This document shows, piece after piece, positions 7,618 through 16,929 of a DNA stretch of 59,205 nucleotides (the first letter of the stretch is position 1; every line of letters begins with the position of its first letter). The DNA is from Gallionella sp. (GTDB lineage: Bacteria > Pseudomonadota > Gammaproteobacteria > Burkholderiales > Gallionellaceae), in contig JABEVF010000030.1 of the NCBI GenBank assembly GCA_013043965.1, positions 1 to 59,205 on the forward strand. The letters are read 5' to 3'. A program made the translations under genes and the position numbers. The notes beneath the pieces are model-generated. The model did no database searches. It was not told the origin of the DNA and worked only from the letters and a program-made list of their open reading frames with translations.

Positions 7618-9008
7618 GCTTCATACCTGTCATTCTGTGGAGCGATGCGCTGGTCTTCCTGCTGGTGGTTGGCTGTGTCGCCGGTGTCTGGTATGTCCGG
7701 CAGCGCGAGCATCTGCTGTTGCCCTGGCGGCGCGTGGCGCGGAGCGGCGTGGCGATGGTGTCGCTGCTGGTGTTGTCGCTGTTTTTCTTTGTCGGGCTGC
7801 TGGATACGCTGCATTATCGCGCGGCATTGCCGCAGCAAAATAACGGCGGGACAGTGTACGCGCCGGAGGTGTTGAGCGTGTTCGACAATCTGGTAGCGCC
7901 GCTGCGCCTCCATAACGAGAAGACTTATTCCGCACCGTTCGCGCTGACGCTGTACGCTAAGGAGAGCACGACGGATGCGCGGGGAAATGTGCTGCGCGAG
8001 TATCCGCGCTTGCAATACGGCGGGGCGCATCTGAGCGACGCGTCGCAGCGTGGCGGAGATGTGGCGCAGCGTGCGCGCCTGGGTGCATTCGCAGGGCTGC
8101 TGGTCGGGATCGGGTTGGTGTGGCTCGCGGCACGCGGCGTGCCCGGGCGGGCGGCAGCGCAAGGGGGGCCCAGTCTGCGCGGCATCGGGTATGCCGCAAC
8201 GGCGGCTACACTCATACTGGCCACGTTCATCGGCGCGCTGGCCAATCTCGCCACCGTCTACCATGTGCTCGGCACGGACAAGGTCGGGCAGGACGTGTTG
8301 TATCTGTCGCTGAAGAGCATACGCACCGGACTCATCATCGGCACGGTCACGACCCTGGTGACGCTGCCGCTGGCATTGTTCCTGGGCGTGGCTGCCGGAT
8401 ATTTTCGCGGATGGATGGACGATGTGATCCAGTATGTCTATACCGTGCTGAGCTCCATTCCCAGCGTGCTGCTGATCGCGGCGGCGGTGCTGATGATGCA
8501 GGTGACGATAGACACGCATCCGCAATGGTTCGATACCGCCGCGTCGCGCGCCGACCTGCGTCTGGTGTTCCTGTGCCTGATACTGGGTATGACCAGTTGG
8601 ACCGGGCTGTGCCGGCTGTTGCGCGGCGAGACGCTGAAGCTGCGCGAGATGGAATACATACAGGCGGCGCAGGCTTTCGGCGTGTCGTCCGTGCGCATCC
8701 TCGCGCGCCACATCGTCCCCAATGTGATGCATATTGTTTTGATCTCGCTGGTGATGGATTTCTCGGCGCTGGTGCTGGCCGAAGCCGTGCTCTCTTATGT
8801 CGGCGTCGGCGTGGACCCTTCGATGATCAGCTTCGGCACCATGATCAACGCGGCGCGGCTGGAGATGGGGCGCGAGCCGATGGTGTGGTGGGCACTGGCC
8901 TCGGCGTTCTGCTTCATGCTGGTGCTGGTGCTGGCGGCGAATTTGTTTGCCGATGCGGTGCGCGATGCTTTCGATCCGCGACTGAACCGCACGGAGGCCG
9001 GCGTATGA
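7614..9008 (+). CDS. Peptide-type ABC transporter permease 2 (OppC/YejE-like) with a long insert
   Basis: A 464-residue permease, markedly longer than the roughly 300-340 residues usual for OppC/DppC/YejE. Residues 1-70 hold two hydrophobic segments, residues about 75-150 form an extra soluble region (YAPEVLSVFDNLVAPLRLHN), then another helix precedes the core, which begins near VYHVLGTDKVGQDVLYLSLK. This is the conserved LGTDxxGxD motif of the OppC group. The EAA loop is at EYIQAAQAFGVSSVRILARH, and the C-terminus has the usual FADAVRDAFDPRLN ending. A periplasmic insert between the first helix and the core is also found in YejE-type proteins. It overlaps both neighbours by ATGA, so all three genes form one coupled operon. 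Confidence 0.87.
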   Translation: MSFIPVILWSDALVFLLVVGCVAGVWYVRQREHLLLPWRRVARSGVAMVSLLVLSLFFFVGLLDTLHYRAALPQQNNGGTVYAPEVLSVFDNLVAPLRLHNEKTYSAPFALTLYAKESTTDARGNVLREYPRLQYGGAHLSDASQRGGDVAQRARLGAFAGLLVGIGLVWLAARGVPGRAAAQGGPSLRGIGYAATAATLILATFIGALANLATVYHVLGTDKVGQDVLYLSLKSIRTGLIIGTVTTLVTLPLALFLGVAAGYFRGWMDDVIQYVYTVLSSIPSVLLIAAAVLMMQVTIDTHPQWFDTAASRADLRLVFLCLILGMTSWTGLCRLLRGETLKLREMEYIQAAQAFGVSSVRILARHIVPNVMHIVLISLVMDFSALVLAEAVLSYVGVGVDPSMISFGTMINAARLEMGREPMVWWALASAFCFMLVLVLAANLFADAVRDAFDPRLNRTEAGV

Positions 9009-10966
9009 CGACGGGCATGGCGACTGGTTGCGCCGCAGGCCTATCTGGGCGCGGCGAGTGCGATGCCGCAACCACGCTGCTCAAGGTCGAGAATCTGGTC
9101 GCGCGTCTGCGCAACGGCGCGCGCATCGTCGATGGCATCTCGTTCGAGATCGCGGCGGGCGAAACCTTTGCGCTGCTGGGCGAGTCGGGTTGCGGGAAAT
9201 CCATGACCGCGCTGTCGCTGATGCGTTTGTTGCCGGATGGCGTGGTGCACGATGGTGGTGAGGTGCGGCTGGCTGGCGCGGTTTTGCAGCAGTTGTCCGA
9301 ACGCGAGATGCGCGCGGTGCGCGGCGGCACGATGGCGATGATCTTTCAGGAACCGGGGCTGAGTCTGAACCCTGTGATGACGGTGGGGCAGCAGATCGCC
9401 GAGGTGCTGGCGTTGCATGGGGGGGGGGAATCCGCGCGCTCCCCTGTAGGACCCTCTAGCCGCTCATTTCAGGACGGAAAGGATTCGGTTGAGCAACGCT
9501 GCATCGCTTTGCTGGAGCAGGTCGGCATCCCCGACGCTGCGCGGCGCATAAACGAATACCCGTTCCAGTTTTCCGGCGGCATGAAGCAGCGCGTGATGAT
9601 CGCGATGGCCCTGGCGGGCAATCCGGAGCTGCTCATCGCCGACGAGCCGACCACCGCGCTGGATGTGACGATACAGGCGCAGGTGCTGCAACTGTTGCGC
9701 GACATGCAGCGCGAGAATGGCATGGCGGTTCTGCTCATCACGCATGATCTCGGTGTGGTGGCGGAGAACGCGCATCGCGTCGCTGTGATGTATGCCGGGG
9801 AGATCGTCGAGCAAGCCAGCCGCGCTGAATTATTCGCAAAACCGCTGCATCCCTACACGCAAAAATTATTTTCCGCCTTGCCGGATGCGTCGCGTCGCGG
9901 GCTGACGCTGGCGGCGATCCCCGGCAGCGTACCGCCGCTGGGCAGCATCGCGCAAGGCTGCCGTTTTGCGCCGCGTTGCGACAAGGCATGGGCTCGGTGC
10001 CATGAGCAGACACCGGAGTGGACGAAGATCGGCGAGGGGCAGGGGGTGCGATGCCACCTTTATTCTGAGCCGGTAGCGGGTAGCTTGTTGCCTGTTGCTA
10101 AAGGCGAAAACCAAGCAACCAAGAGCGAACAAGAAGGGGTTGGCTACCCGCTACCCGCTACAGGCTACCCGCTCTTGCAAGTCTCCGACTTGCAAGTCCA
10201 CTTCCCCATACGCAAAGGTATCTTGCAGCGCGTGGTGGGAAGCGTGAAGGCGGTGGATGGCGTGTCGCTGGAAATAAAACAGGGGCACACCCTGGCACTG
10301 GTGGGGGAATCCGGTTGCGGCAAGACCACGCTGGGCAAAGCTTTGCTGCAATTGATACGCCCCACGGCGGGGAGTGTCCGGTTCGCGGGTAACGAACTGA
10401 TCGGGCTTGCGGCCGGTGGATTGAGCAGCCAACGCGCCGCGATGCAGATGGTGTTCCAGGATCCTTACGCATCGCTCAACCCCAAGCTGCGCGTGGCGGA
10501 GATATTGGAAGAGGGCATGAGCGCGTTGAATATGGGCGGCAGCAGTACGGCACGGCAAGCCCATATCGACGGGCTGTTGGACAAATGCGGGTTGGCGCGC
10601 GCCGCGAAATGGCGTTATCCGCACGAGTTTTCCGGCGGGCAGCGGCAGCGCATCGCCATTGCCCGCGCACTGGCCGTGTCGCCAAAACTATTGATCTGCG
10701 ACGAGCCGACGAGCGCGCTGGATGTGTCGGTGCAGGCGCAGATTTTGAACCTGCTGAAATCGCTGCAAGCGGAGCTGGGGTTGAGCTATCTGTTCATCAC
10801 CCACAACCTCGCGGTGGTGGAATATCTCGCGCATGAGGTGTGCGTGATGTATCGGGGGAAGGTGGTGGAACGCGGCACGGCCGAGCAGGTGTGGCGCGCG
10901 CCGCAGCACGAATATACGAAAACGCTGCTGGCTGCCGTGCCGCGTATTGATGGCGCGGGCAGGTAA
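9005..10966 (+). CDS. Fused double ABC ATPase of the peptide transporter (OppD-OppF/YejF-like)
   Basis: This 653-residue protein contains two ATP-binding cassettes in tandem, as in YejF. The first has Walker A GESGCGKS, signature FSGGMKQRV and Walker B LLIADEP; the second has [17 protein letters not shown] and LLICDEP. Each is followed by an oligopeptide-transporter C-terminal motif ([12 protein letters not shown] after the first). The start at 9005 overlaps the stop of permease 2. The open frame extends far upstream of this, but that part is a shadow of the permease. Two non-conserved stretches look inserted: around residue 138, immediately after ten consecutive G bases (9419-9428), and in the linker near residues 356-385, where repeated ctacccg units occur. 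It is expected to energise import by hydrolysing ATP on the cytoplasmic face. Confidence 0.9.
   Translation: MTTGMATGCAAGLSGRGECDAATTLLKVENLVARLRNGARIVDGISFEIAAGETFALLGESGCGKSMTALSLMRLLPDGVVHDGGEVRLAGAVLQQLSEREMRAVRGGTMAMIFQEPGLSLNPVMTVGQQIAEVLALHGGGESARSPVGPSSRSFQDGKDSVEQRCIALLEQVGIPDAARRINEYPFQFSGGMKQRVMIAMALAGNPELLIADEPTTALDVTIQAQVLQLLRDMQRENGMAVLLITHDLGVVAENAHRVAVMYAGEIVEQASRAELFAKPLHPYTQKLFSALPDASRRGLTLAAIPGSVPPLGSIAQGCRFAPRCDKAWARCHEQTPEWTKIGEGQGVRCHLYSEPVAGSLLPVAKGENQATKSEQEGVGYPLPATGYPLLQVSDLQVHFPIRKGILQRVVGSVKAVDGVSLEIKQGHTLALVGESGCGKTTLGKALLQLIRPTAGSVRFAGNELIGLAAGGLSSQRAAMQMVFQDPYASLNPKLRVAEILEEGMSALNMGGSSTARQAHIDGLLDKCGLARAAKWRYPHEFSGGQRQRIAIARALAVSPKLLICDEPTSALDVSVQAQILNLLKSLQAELGLSYLFITHNLAVVEYLAHEVCVMYRGKVVERGTAEQVWRAPQHEYTKTLLAAVPRIDGAGR
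9419..9428 (+). repeat. Ten-G homopolymer inside the ATPase gene
   Basis: Ten consecutive G bases (codons for Gly-Gly-Gly) occur just before a poorly conserved stretch of the first ATPase domain. A change of one base would shift the frame and remove both ATPase modules, so the tract could act as a slippage switch. It could also be a site of sequencing or assembly error; the frame is intact as given. Confidence 0.6.
10073..10154. repeat. Inverted-repeat element in the linker of the fused ATPase
   Basis: gtagcgggtagc (10073-10084) and gctacccgctac (10143-10154) are perfect 12-base inverted repeats. A further ctacccgct unit follows at about 10165-10173. The segment is translated in frame as the linker between the two ATPase domains ([18 protein letters not shown], then [11 protein letters not shown]), a sequence unlike normal YejF/OppD linkers. 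It is probably an interspersed repeat tolerated because it lies between domains. Confidence 0.5.
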
Positions 10967-11143
10967 TTTGCGCCAAGCACTTTGAAACGCATTTCGTGCA
11001 TTACCATGCGAATGATAGATCGATTATTTATACGGGTTGGCCTTTGGCTTTTGATTGAAAAGGGCGCATAGTGATCCGGCTGTTGCGGGATGGATGCGTA
11101 ACGTGCAACCGAGTTTTTTAACGTAACGTTTAAGGAGCAAATC

Positions 11144-11473
11144 ATGAGCACCAAATCGATGGAAGAGGCCGGTGATATCAGCAAAGAAAAACTGATGCGG
11201 GATCTGCGCCTGGTGGTGGAGGATGCCGAAGAGTTGTTGAAGGCGACCGCCAGCCAGGCGGGCGAAAAGGCGAGTGCCGCGCGCGAACGCATTCAGAAAA
11301 CCCTGGACTCGGCCAAGGCGCGCCTCGATGCGGCCGAGTCCGAGGTGATAGAGAAAGCCAGGCAGGCCGCGAAGGCCACCGACGAGTATGTGCAGGATAA
11401 CCCGTGGAAGGCTGTCGGCGTTGCGGCCTGCGTCGGGGTCATCGTCGGCATGCTGATCGGCCGCAGTCGTTGA
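11144..11473 (+). CDS. DUF883 (ElaB/YqjD-like) ribosome- or membrane-associated protein
   Basis: A 109-residue protein of the DUF883 family. Residues 1-85 are strongly charged and helical with Ala/Glu/Lys heptad-like repeats (EDAEELLKATASQAGEKASA), and the C-terminus is a single Gly-rich membrane helix, VGVAACVGVIVGMLIGRSR. ElaB and YqjD of E. coli are tail-anchored inner-membrane proteins that bind ribosomes in stationary phase; the same role is inferred here. A clear AAGGAG lies 7 bases before the ATG. It is the first of three close genes that match the order yqjD-yqjE-yqjK of E. coli, and the 177-base upstream gap presumably holds the promoter. Confidence 0.85.
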   Translation: MSTKSMEEAGDISKEKLMRDLRLVVEDAEELLKATASQAGEKASAARERIQKTLDSAKARLDAAESEVIEKARQAAKATDEYVQDNPWKAVGVAACVGVIVGMLIGRSR

Positions 11474-11476
11474 GCC

Positions 11477-11839
11477 ATGGCGGAGCGAGGGCTCATGGAG
11501 TCGGTTAAGCGGCTGTTGGATACGCTGTTCGCCATCGTTGCAACCCGGCTGGAGTTGCTGTCAAATGAATTGCAAGAGGAGCGCCTGTACCTGACGCGTA
11601 TGCTCTTGCTTTCGATGATGGCACTGTTTTGTTTTGGTTTGGCTGTGCTGTTGTTGACGGTGTTCATCGTGGTGTTGTTCTGGGACGACCACCGTCTGGT
11701 GGTTCTCGGCGCGCTGAGCGCTGCTTTCTTCGCGCTGGGTACGCTGCTGGTGATGTTGGTGCGCGGCAAGGCTCGTGCCAAAACCAAACTCTTTTCCGCC
11801 AGCCTGTCCGAGTTGGTCAAAGACAGGGAGCGCTGGTAG
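11477..11839 (+). CDS. YqjE-like (DUF1469/phage holin superfamily III) membrane protein
   Basis: A 120-residue protein beginning MAERGLMESVKRLLDTLFAI, with two adjacent hydrophobic segments (about residues 35-60 and 66-90: LLLSMMALFCFGLAVLLLTV and VVLGALSAAFFALGTLLVML), a charged turn between them containing WDDHR, and a charged C-terminus. This matches the YqjE/holin-superfamily membrane proteins that accompany YqjD. It starts 3 bases after the YqjD-like stop and ends 2 bases before the next gene. No enzymatic motif is visible; a stress-related membrane role is inferred from the family and operon. Confidence 0.82.
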   Translation: MAERGLMESVKRLLDTLFAIVATRLELLSNELQEERLYLTRMLLLSMMALFCFGLAVLLLTVFIVVLFWDDHRLVVLGALSAAFFALGTLLVMLVRGKARAKTKLFSASLSELVKDRERW

Positions 11840-11841
11840 CC

Positions 11842-12135
11842 ATGAATAAACAAATGGCAGCGGTGATGGAACGTCGCGCGGAGTTGCTGGCGAGGATCGC
11901 CGAGCAGCGCGGGCAAGTGGCGGAGATCGGCTCGCGCTGGAAAGCCCCGCTGGCATTGGCCGACCAAGGTCTGGCCGCCGTGCATTACGCGCGATCGCGC
12001 CCCGTTCTGATGGGTGTCGTAGCTGCGCTGCTGGTCATGCGTAATCGCGGTGTGGTTGGGATGGTCAGTGGCGCGTGGGGCCTGTGGAAGGCCTACCACT
12101 CTGTTGCGAAAAAACAATCCTCCCGCTGCGAATGA
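11842..12135 (+). CDS. YqjK-like protein
   Basis: A 97-residue protein starting at the ATG at 11842, two bases after the YqjE-like stop. The N-terminal half is charged and helical (MERRAELLARIAEQRGQVAE), and residues about 45-85 contain a hydrophobic stretch (RPVLMGVVAALLVMRNRGVV) before WGLWKAYHSV. Position and shape match YqjK, the third member of the yqjDEK cluster, whose function is unknown. A longer open frame upstream overlaps the YqjE-like gene entirely and is a shadow. The gene is convergent with mltD, 63 bases away. Confidence 0.75.
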   Translation: MNKQMAAVMERRAELLARIAEQRGQVAEIGSRWKAPLALADQGLAAVHYARSRPVLMGVVAALLVMRNRGVVGMVSGAWGLWKAYHSVAKKQSSRCE

Positions 12136-12198
12136 GGTTGCCGATGTGATTGCCGGCCAGTGCTGGCTAAACAACGCCGACTGCGCTGCCGCAGGCGT

Positions 12199-13638
12199 TC
12201 AACTTCTGGCGACTGCCTTGTTGCCGTGTTGGGAATAGTTTCTGGATTTCCTGTGATGTTGCGCGTAACGACGACCGTGCCGGTGCCGGGCCGTTTGGAT
12301 GATGGTCAGCGTCTGTCCTGCCTTGACCGTTTTCACCTGATTGTTCCATGACTGGAGATCGGCGACATTGACGCGATAACGTTTCGCGACACTGCGTAAA
12401 GTCTCACCCTTGCGCACGGTGTGTTGCAGTGTGCGTTCATTGCCATAATTCGGCAGCAGGTGCATGTTGAACGCTGCCAGTTCGGTATCGCTGGTTTCGC
12501 CGTTGAGCGGCACCAACAGGGTTTGTCCGCTGCTGGTGTTGGCACGTGCGGAAAGACTGTTGACGGACTTGAGCGTGGCAACCGACAAGCCAAAGCGCGG
12601 TGCAAGCTGGTCGAGGCGCTCGCCCTTTTTCGGTTGATAGGACTGCCAGCTGACGAGGGGTTTATCGTTCTTCTCCAGATTGGACAGAAAGGTTTCGACC
12701 TTGTCTATCGGCAGCAGGATCAGATCATTGTGATCCTGCAAGATCACCGGGCGGTTATGCGCGGGGTTGAGCGCGCTGAACTCTTCCATGGAGATATCCG
12801 CCAGTTCGGCAAACATCTTTACGTCCATTTGTTTTTCGGTCGCAATGGCGGCGAAGTAAGGCCGGTTTTCGATGGGCTGCAATGCCAGGCCATAACTGGC
12901 CGGATTGGCGACGATGTTTTTGATCGCCAGCAACTTGGGCACGTAATTGCGTGTTTCGGCGGGGAGTTTCAGGCTGGTGTAATTGACCGGCAAGCCTTTG
13001 CGCCGGTTGCGGCTTTGCGCGCGTTCGATCGCCCCCTCACCGCAGTTATAGGCGGCCAAGGCCAGTTCCCAATCGCCAAACTGGGCGTGGAGTTTTTGCA
13101 GGTAATCCAGCGCGCCGTTGGTCGCACCGACCACATCGCGCCTGCCGTCATACCACCAGTTCTGCTGCATGCCGAAATGTTTGCCGGTGGACGGGATGAA
13201 TTGCCAGATGCCGGACGCGCTGCTGGTCGAATAGGCACCGGGGTTGAACGCGCTTTCTATCATCGGCAGCAAAGCGATCTCGCTGGGCATGCCGCGCCGT
13301 TCGACTTCCTCGGTGATGTAGTATAAATAGCGGCGACCGCGCTCTGTCATGCGCGCCACGTAATCGGGGCGGCTCGCGTACCATTGTTCATGCTTGGCGA
13401 TCAAAGGGCTTTCCAGGTCACGCATCGCGAAACCACTGCGGATGCGAACCCACAAATCTGACTTGTCTGCGGTGGCTTCGGGAAGCAGCTCAAGCGTGAT
13501 GTTGCGCGCCGAGGTCAGCGACGTGGGCACCGCGTTGTCCTCGATCGACGAGCTCATGGCGAGCAATTCTTCGGCCTGTGCCGATGGGCAGAGCATGAAT
13601 GCGATCAGCAGGGAAAAAACAAGTCGGATCAATGGCAC
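12199..13638 (-). CDS. mltD: Membrane-bound lytic murein transglycosylase D-like, with LysM domains
   Basis: A 479-residue periplasmic enzyme. The first 22 residues form a signal peptide (MPLIRLVFSLLIAFMLCPSA), here without a clear lipobox Cys although E. coli MltD is a lipoprotein. The family 1 lytic transglycosylase domain spans about residues 100-230: ALLPMIESAFNPGAYSTSSA carries the catalytic Glu, followed by GIWQFIPSTGKHFG and LALAAYNCGEGAIERA. Two LysM-type peptidoglycan-binding repeats follow, near QPKKGERLDQLAPRFGLSVA and TVRKGETLRSVAKRYRVNVA. The tail is Arg/His-rich. The enzyme cleaves the MurNAc-GlcNAc bond to give 1,6-anhydro ends. It lies downstream of acs but is separated from it by an intrinsic terminator. 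Confidence 0.9.
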   Translation of the reverse strand: MPLIRLVFSLLIAFMLCPSAQAEELLAMSSSIEDNAVPTSLTSARNITLELLPEATADKSDLWVRIRSGFAMRDLESPLIAKHEQWYASRPDYVARMTERGRRYLYYITEEVERRGMPSEIALLPMIESAFNPGAYSTSSASGIWQFIPSTGKHFGMQQNWWYDGRRDVVGATNGALDYLQKLHAQFGDWELALAAYNCGEGAIERAQSRNRRKGLPVNYTSLKLPAETRNYVPKLLAIKNIVANPASYGLALQPIENRPYFAAIATEKQMDVKMFAELADISMEEFSALNPAHNRPVILQDHNDLILLPIDKVETFLSNLEKNDKPLVSWQSYQPKKGERLDQLAPRFGLSVATLKSVNSLSARANTSSGQTLLVPLNGETSDTELAAFNMHLLPNYGNERTLQHTVRKGETLRSVAKRYRVNVADLQSWNNQVKTVKAGQTLTIIQTARHRHGRRYAQHHRKSRNYSQHGNKAVARS

Positions 13639-13703
13639 GGGCGCGCCCCCTGACAGTCAAAAGTGGCGCGATGGTAGCCGAGGCGGTGCGTCCGGGTCAA
13701 TCA

Positions 13704-13737
13704 ATAAAAACATCCGCGCAGCTCGTCGCGCGGATGT
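13704..13737 (-). terminator. Intrinsic terminator downstream of acs
   Basis: On the minus strand the perfect 10-bp stem acatccgcgc/gcgcggatgt (13710-13737) with an 8-base loop is followed by TTTTTATTG. It lies 120 bases after the acs stop codon and 66 bases before the mltD start, so it should separate the two transcripts. Confidence 0.8.
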
Positions 13738-13857
13738 GGTCATTCGCCTAACCTGCAGGTTTGCCCCTCGGTACGGATTCTGCTCCGACAACGCGTCGAC
13801 AATGCGTGCTGCGTTGGAGACTCACCTTCGGGTTACGTCGTAACCAAACCCGGCTAA

Positions 13858-15825
13858 TCAACTTACCGTATTTTTTAGCTGTTCGAGTATGGCCGGGTTT
13901 TCTAAAGTTGAAATGTCCTGGGTGATCTCTTCTCCCTTGGCCAAGGCGCGCAGCAGGCGGCGCATGATCTTGCCGGAACGGGTCTTGGGCAGATTCTCAC
14001 CGAAACGTATCTCATCCGGTTTGGCGATCGGGCCGATTTCTTTGGCCACCCAGTTACGCAACGCATCGGCGATTTCTTTGGCTTTGGTCGGGTCTTCGGG
14101 GCGCGCGCCTTTCAACACCACGAACGCGACCACGGCTTCGCCTTTGATGTCGTGCGGTTTGCCTACCACAGCGGCTTCGGCGACCAATGGATTGGAGGCG
14201 AGTGCGGACTCGATCTCCATCGTGCCGAGACGGTGGCCGGACACATTCAGCACATCGTCGATGCGTCCCATGATCCAGAAGTAACCGTCTTCATCGCGGC
14301 GCGCCGAGTCACCGGCCAGATACGCGCCGCGCATCTCGGCGGGGAAATAAGATTGTTTATAGCGTTCGGGGTCGCCCCAGATGGCGCGGATCTGCGAGGG
14401 GAAAGGCCGCTTGATGACCAGGAATCCGCCGTGTTGGTCATGCACCTCGTCACCGGCTTCGTTGACGATAGCCGCCATGATGCCGGGCAGCGGCAGGGTG
14501 CAGGTGCCTGGCTTGAGCGGCATTGCCCCTGGCAGCGGCGCGATCATGTGACAGCCGGTTTCGGTCTGCCACCAGGTGTCTACGATGGGGCAACGCGCCT
14601 GGCCCACGGTGTTGTAATACCACATCCATGCTTCGGGATTGATGGGCTCGCCCACGCTGCCCAGCAAGCGCAAGCTCGACAGGTCATATTGCTTGGGCAA
14701 GTCGCCGCCCAGTTTGATCAGCGAACGGATCGCGGTAGGCGCGGTGTAGAAGGTGGTGACTTGATGGTCCTGGATCATTTTCCAGAAGCGGCCCGCGTCG
14801 GGGTAGGTGGGCACGCCCTCAAAGATCACTTGTGTGCCACCCATCGCCAGCGGGCCGTAAGCCACGTAAGTATGGCCGGTGACCCAGCCCACGTCGGCGG
14901 TACACCAGAAGATGTCGCTGGCCTTGTAGTCGAATACCCATTGCATGGACACCATCGCACCCAGCAAATAACCGCCGGATGAATGTTGTACGCCTTTGGG
15001 TTTGCCGGTGGAGCCGGAGGTGTAGAGGATGAACAGCGGATGCTCCGCGCTCACCCACTCCGGTTCGCAGTGCGACGCTTGAGAGTTGAACAGTTCGTGC
15101 CACCAGATGTTGGTGGCATCGTTCCAGTGCACCCTGGCACCGGTGCGGCGATAGACGATGACGCTGTGCACGGTCTCGCAACCGCCGAAAGACAAGGCTT
15201 CATCCACGGCGGGTTTCAGCGGCATGACCTTGCCGCCGCGCATCTGTCCATCGGCGGTGATCACCGCAACGGCCCGCGCGTCGATGATGCGTTCGTGCAG
15301 ACTCTTGGACGAGAAGCCGCCGAACACGACCGAGTGGATCGCGCCGATACGCGCGCAGGCTTGCATGGCGACCACGGCCTCCACGCTCATCGGCATGTAG
15401 ATGATCACGCGATCGCCTTTCCTGATGCCGCGCGATTTCAAACCGTTGGCGAACTGGCTGACCCGACCGTGCAGCTCGCGATAGCTCACATGAGAGACTT
15501 TGCCGTCGTCCGCTTCGAAGATGATGGCGGTTTTTTCGGCTTGAGTCGCCAGATGCCTATCCAGACAGTTGTAGGAGACATTCAGCTCGCCGTCTTCGAA
15601 CCACTTGAAAAAGGGCGCGTCGCTCTCGTCCAGTACTTTGGTGAAGGGTTTTTTCCACTGCACGTACTCGCGCGCCAACTTCGCCCAATACCCGGTGTAG
15701 TCCTGCTCGGCAGCCGCGCACATGGTTTGATACGTCGCCATGCCTGATACGTTGGCCTGTTTGACAAACTCGGCGGCAGGATTGAAAACGCGCGTTTCGT
15801 TCAGGGTGGATTCGATGTTAGGCAT
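13858..15825 (-). CDS. acs: Acetyl-CoA synthetase (AMP-forming)
   Basis: A 655-residue cytosolic enzyme that converts acetate, ATP and CoA to acetyl-CoA, AMP and pyrophosphate. Family motifs are complete: the adenylation P-loop [20 protein letters not shown], the substrate pocket [16 protein letters not shown] with the conserved Trp, the hinge region [20 protein letters not shown], and the C-terminal [15 protein letters not shown] with the catalytic Lys that is acetylated in other bacteria. The length is typical. It follows the diguanylate cyclase gene by 127 bases and ends at its own terminator. Its product PPi is the substrate of the membrane pyrophosphatase encoded about 4 kb upstream, and AMP is the substrate of adk nearby; the functional link is inference. 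Confidence 0.96.
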   Translation of the reverse strand: MPNIESTLNETRVFNPAAEFVKQANVSGMATYQTMCAAAEQDYTGYWAKLAREYVQWKKPFTKVLDESDAPFFKWFEDGELNVSYNCLDRHLATQAEKTAIIFEADDGKVSHVSYRELHGRVSQFANGLKSRGIRKGDRVIIYMPMSVEAVVAMQACARIGAIHSVVFGGFSSKSLHERIIDARAVAVITADGQMRGGKVMPLKPAVDEALSFGGCETVHSVIVYRRTGARVHWNDATNIWWHELFNSQASHCEPEWVSAEHPLFILYTSGSTGKPKGVQHSSGGYLLGAMVSMQWVFDYKASDIFWCTADVGWVTGHTYVAYGPLAMGGTQVIFEGVPTYPDAGRFWKMIQDHQVTTFYTAPTAIRSLIKLGGDLPKQYDLSSLRLLGSVGEPINPEAWMWYYNTVGQARCPIVDTWWQTETGCHMIAPLPGAMPLKPGTCTLPLPGIMAAIVNEAGDEVHDQHGGFLVIKRPFPSQIRAIWGDPERYKQSYFPAEMRGAYLAGDSARRDEDGYFWIMGRIDDVLNVSGHRLGTMEIESALASNPLVAEAAVVGKPHDIKGEAVVAFVVLKGARPEDPTKAKEIADALRNWVAKEIGPIAKPDEIRFGENLPKTRSGKIMRRLLRALAKGEEITQDISTLENPAILEQLKNTVS

Positions 15826-15952
15826 GATATTTCCGTGTGGACTACTAGAGTCCGTGAATGTAGTTTTTTTTACCGGTTCCTGTCAATAAATTCAGCAGAA
15901 AAGATCGCGCGCGCAATCCGGCGCGCGGTCAATGCCCCTGCTGGTTCGCGCT

Positions 15953-16903
15953 TTAATCTGAAGGCCGGGTAAAAACGGCGAAACGATCCTTGCCGTTCTT
16001 TTTGGCGACATACATCGCGTGGTCTGCCGCCGATAGCAGGGTATCCAGTTTGTCCGCATGCCCCGGATATTCCGCTATACCTATGCTGGCCGAGATACTG
16101 GAAATGTTTTTCTTGCCGAATTCATAGGTGGTTTTTAGCGTTCCCAATATCCGGTTTGCCACCATGATGGCCGTATCCAACTCGGATTCAAGCAGGATGA
16201 TAACGAACTCGTCTCCGCCCAGACGTGCGGCGGTGTCGCCTTCCCTGATGCAAGCGCGCAAACGTTCCGCCACTTCTTTCAACAGATGGTCGCCTATCGC
16301 GTGGCCGTATACGTCATTGACCGGCTTGAACCCGTCCAGATCGATAAAGAGCAGCGAGATCACCCGTGATGCGCGGTTGGACGCGGAGATGGCCTGTTTC
16401 AAGCGATCCAACAGCAATGTCCGGTTGGGCAGTCCGGTCAGCTGATCGAAATGCGCCAAGCCAAATAGATGTTTTTGTTTGCGGCGCGTCATTTCCTTGA
16501 GCAGGTCGTAACCATTTGCCATGCCAAGATACTGCTCGTCTTTGATAATGATAAAGCCGCTCACCATGTGTTCGATGCCTGCATCCAGAATGATGCGGGC
16601 GATATCTTCGATACCGGTATTGCAGTCGACGACGATGGGGCTTGCGTCCATCATCGTGGTGATGGGCTTCTTGCCGGTCAGTTCTTTAACATATTGCTTG
16701 CTGAAGTGATCGGTGTAGTCCTGGCGCACGATGATGCCGACCGGCCTGTGTTTATCGTTTACGACAGGTATCGCATATAGCGTCTTGTCCTCGTGAAATA
16801 ATTCCAGCACATGGATGCAGCTTGTCGACTCATGCACGGCAGGAACATCGCTGGACAGATATTCAACGGTTGAATCGACGTTGTCGAGTTGTTCGTTTTC
16901 CAT
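15953..16903 (-). CDS. Diguanylate cyclase with N-terminal CBS-like sensory module
   Basis: A 316-residue protein. Residues about 10-145 form a CBS-pair-like module (LYAIPVVNDKHRPVGIIVRQ, DHFSKQYVKELTGKKPITTM, VSGFIIIKDEQYLGMANGYD). Residues about 150-310 are a GGDEF domain (FDQLTGLPNRTLLLDRLKQA, LFIDLDGFKPVNDVYGHAIG, RLGGDEFVIILLES). The intact GGDEF signature suggests active synthesis of cyclic di-GMP from GTP. No signal peptide or membrane helix is seen, so it should be cytosolic. Its N-terminal module is clearly paralogous to that of the histidine kinase encoded 26 bases upstream, and the two genes are probably cotranscribed. The ligand sensed by the module is unknown; CBS pairs often bind adenine nucleotides. 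Confidence 0.9.
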   Translation of the reverse strand: MENEQLDNVDSTVEYLSSDVPAVHESTSCIHVLELFHEDKTLYAIPVVNDKHRPVGIIVRQDYTDHFSKQYVKELTGKKPITTMMDASPIVVDCNTGIEDIARIILDAGIEHMVSGFIIIKDEQYLGMANGYDLLKEMTRRKQKHLFGLAHFDQLTGLPNRTLLLDRLKQAISASNRASRVISLLFIDLDGFKPVNDVYGHAIGDHLLKEVAERLRACIREGDTAARLGGDEFVIILLESELDTAIMVANRILGTLKTTYEFGKKNISSISASIGIAEYPGHADKLDTLLSAADHAMYVAKKNGKDRFAVFTRPSD

Positions 16904-16929
16904 AATTATGAAATATGCTTAAGCGCAGG

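Noticed and set aside
8120-9004. Long plus-strand open frame running into the fused ATPase gene from upstream
   Set aside because: It overlaps the permease 2 gene in another frame, is Arg/Ala-rich and unlike any ATPase N-terminus; the ATPase starts at 9005 with ATGA coupling.
7581-9071. 496-codon minus-strand open frame opposite permease 2
   Set aside because: Gln/His/Arg-rich antisense shadow of a real membrane protein gene.
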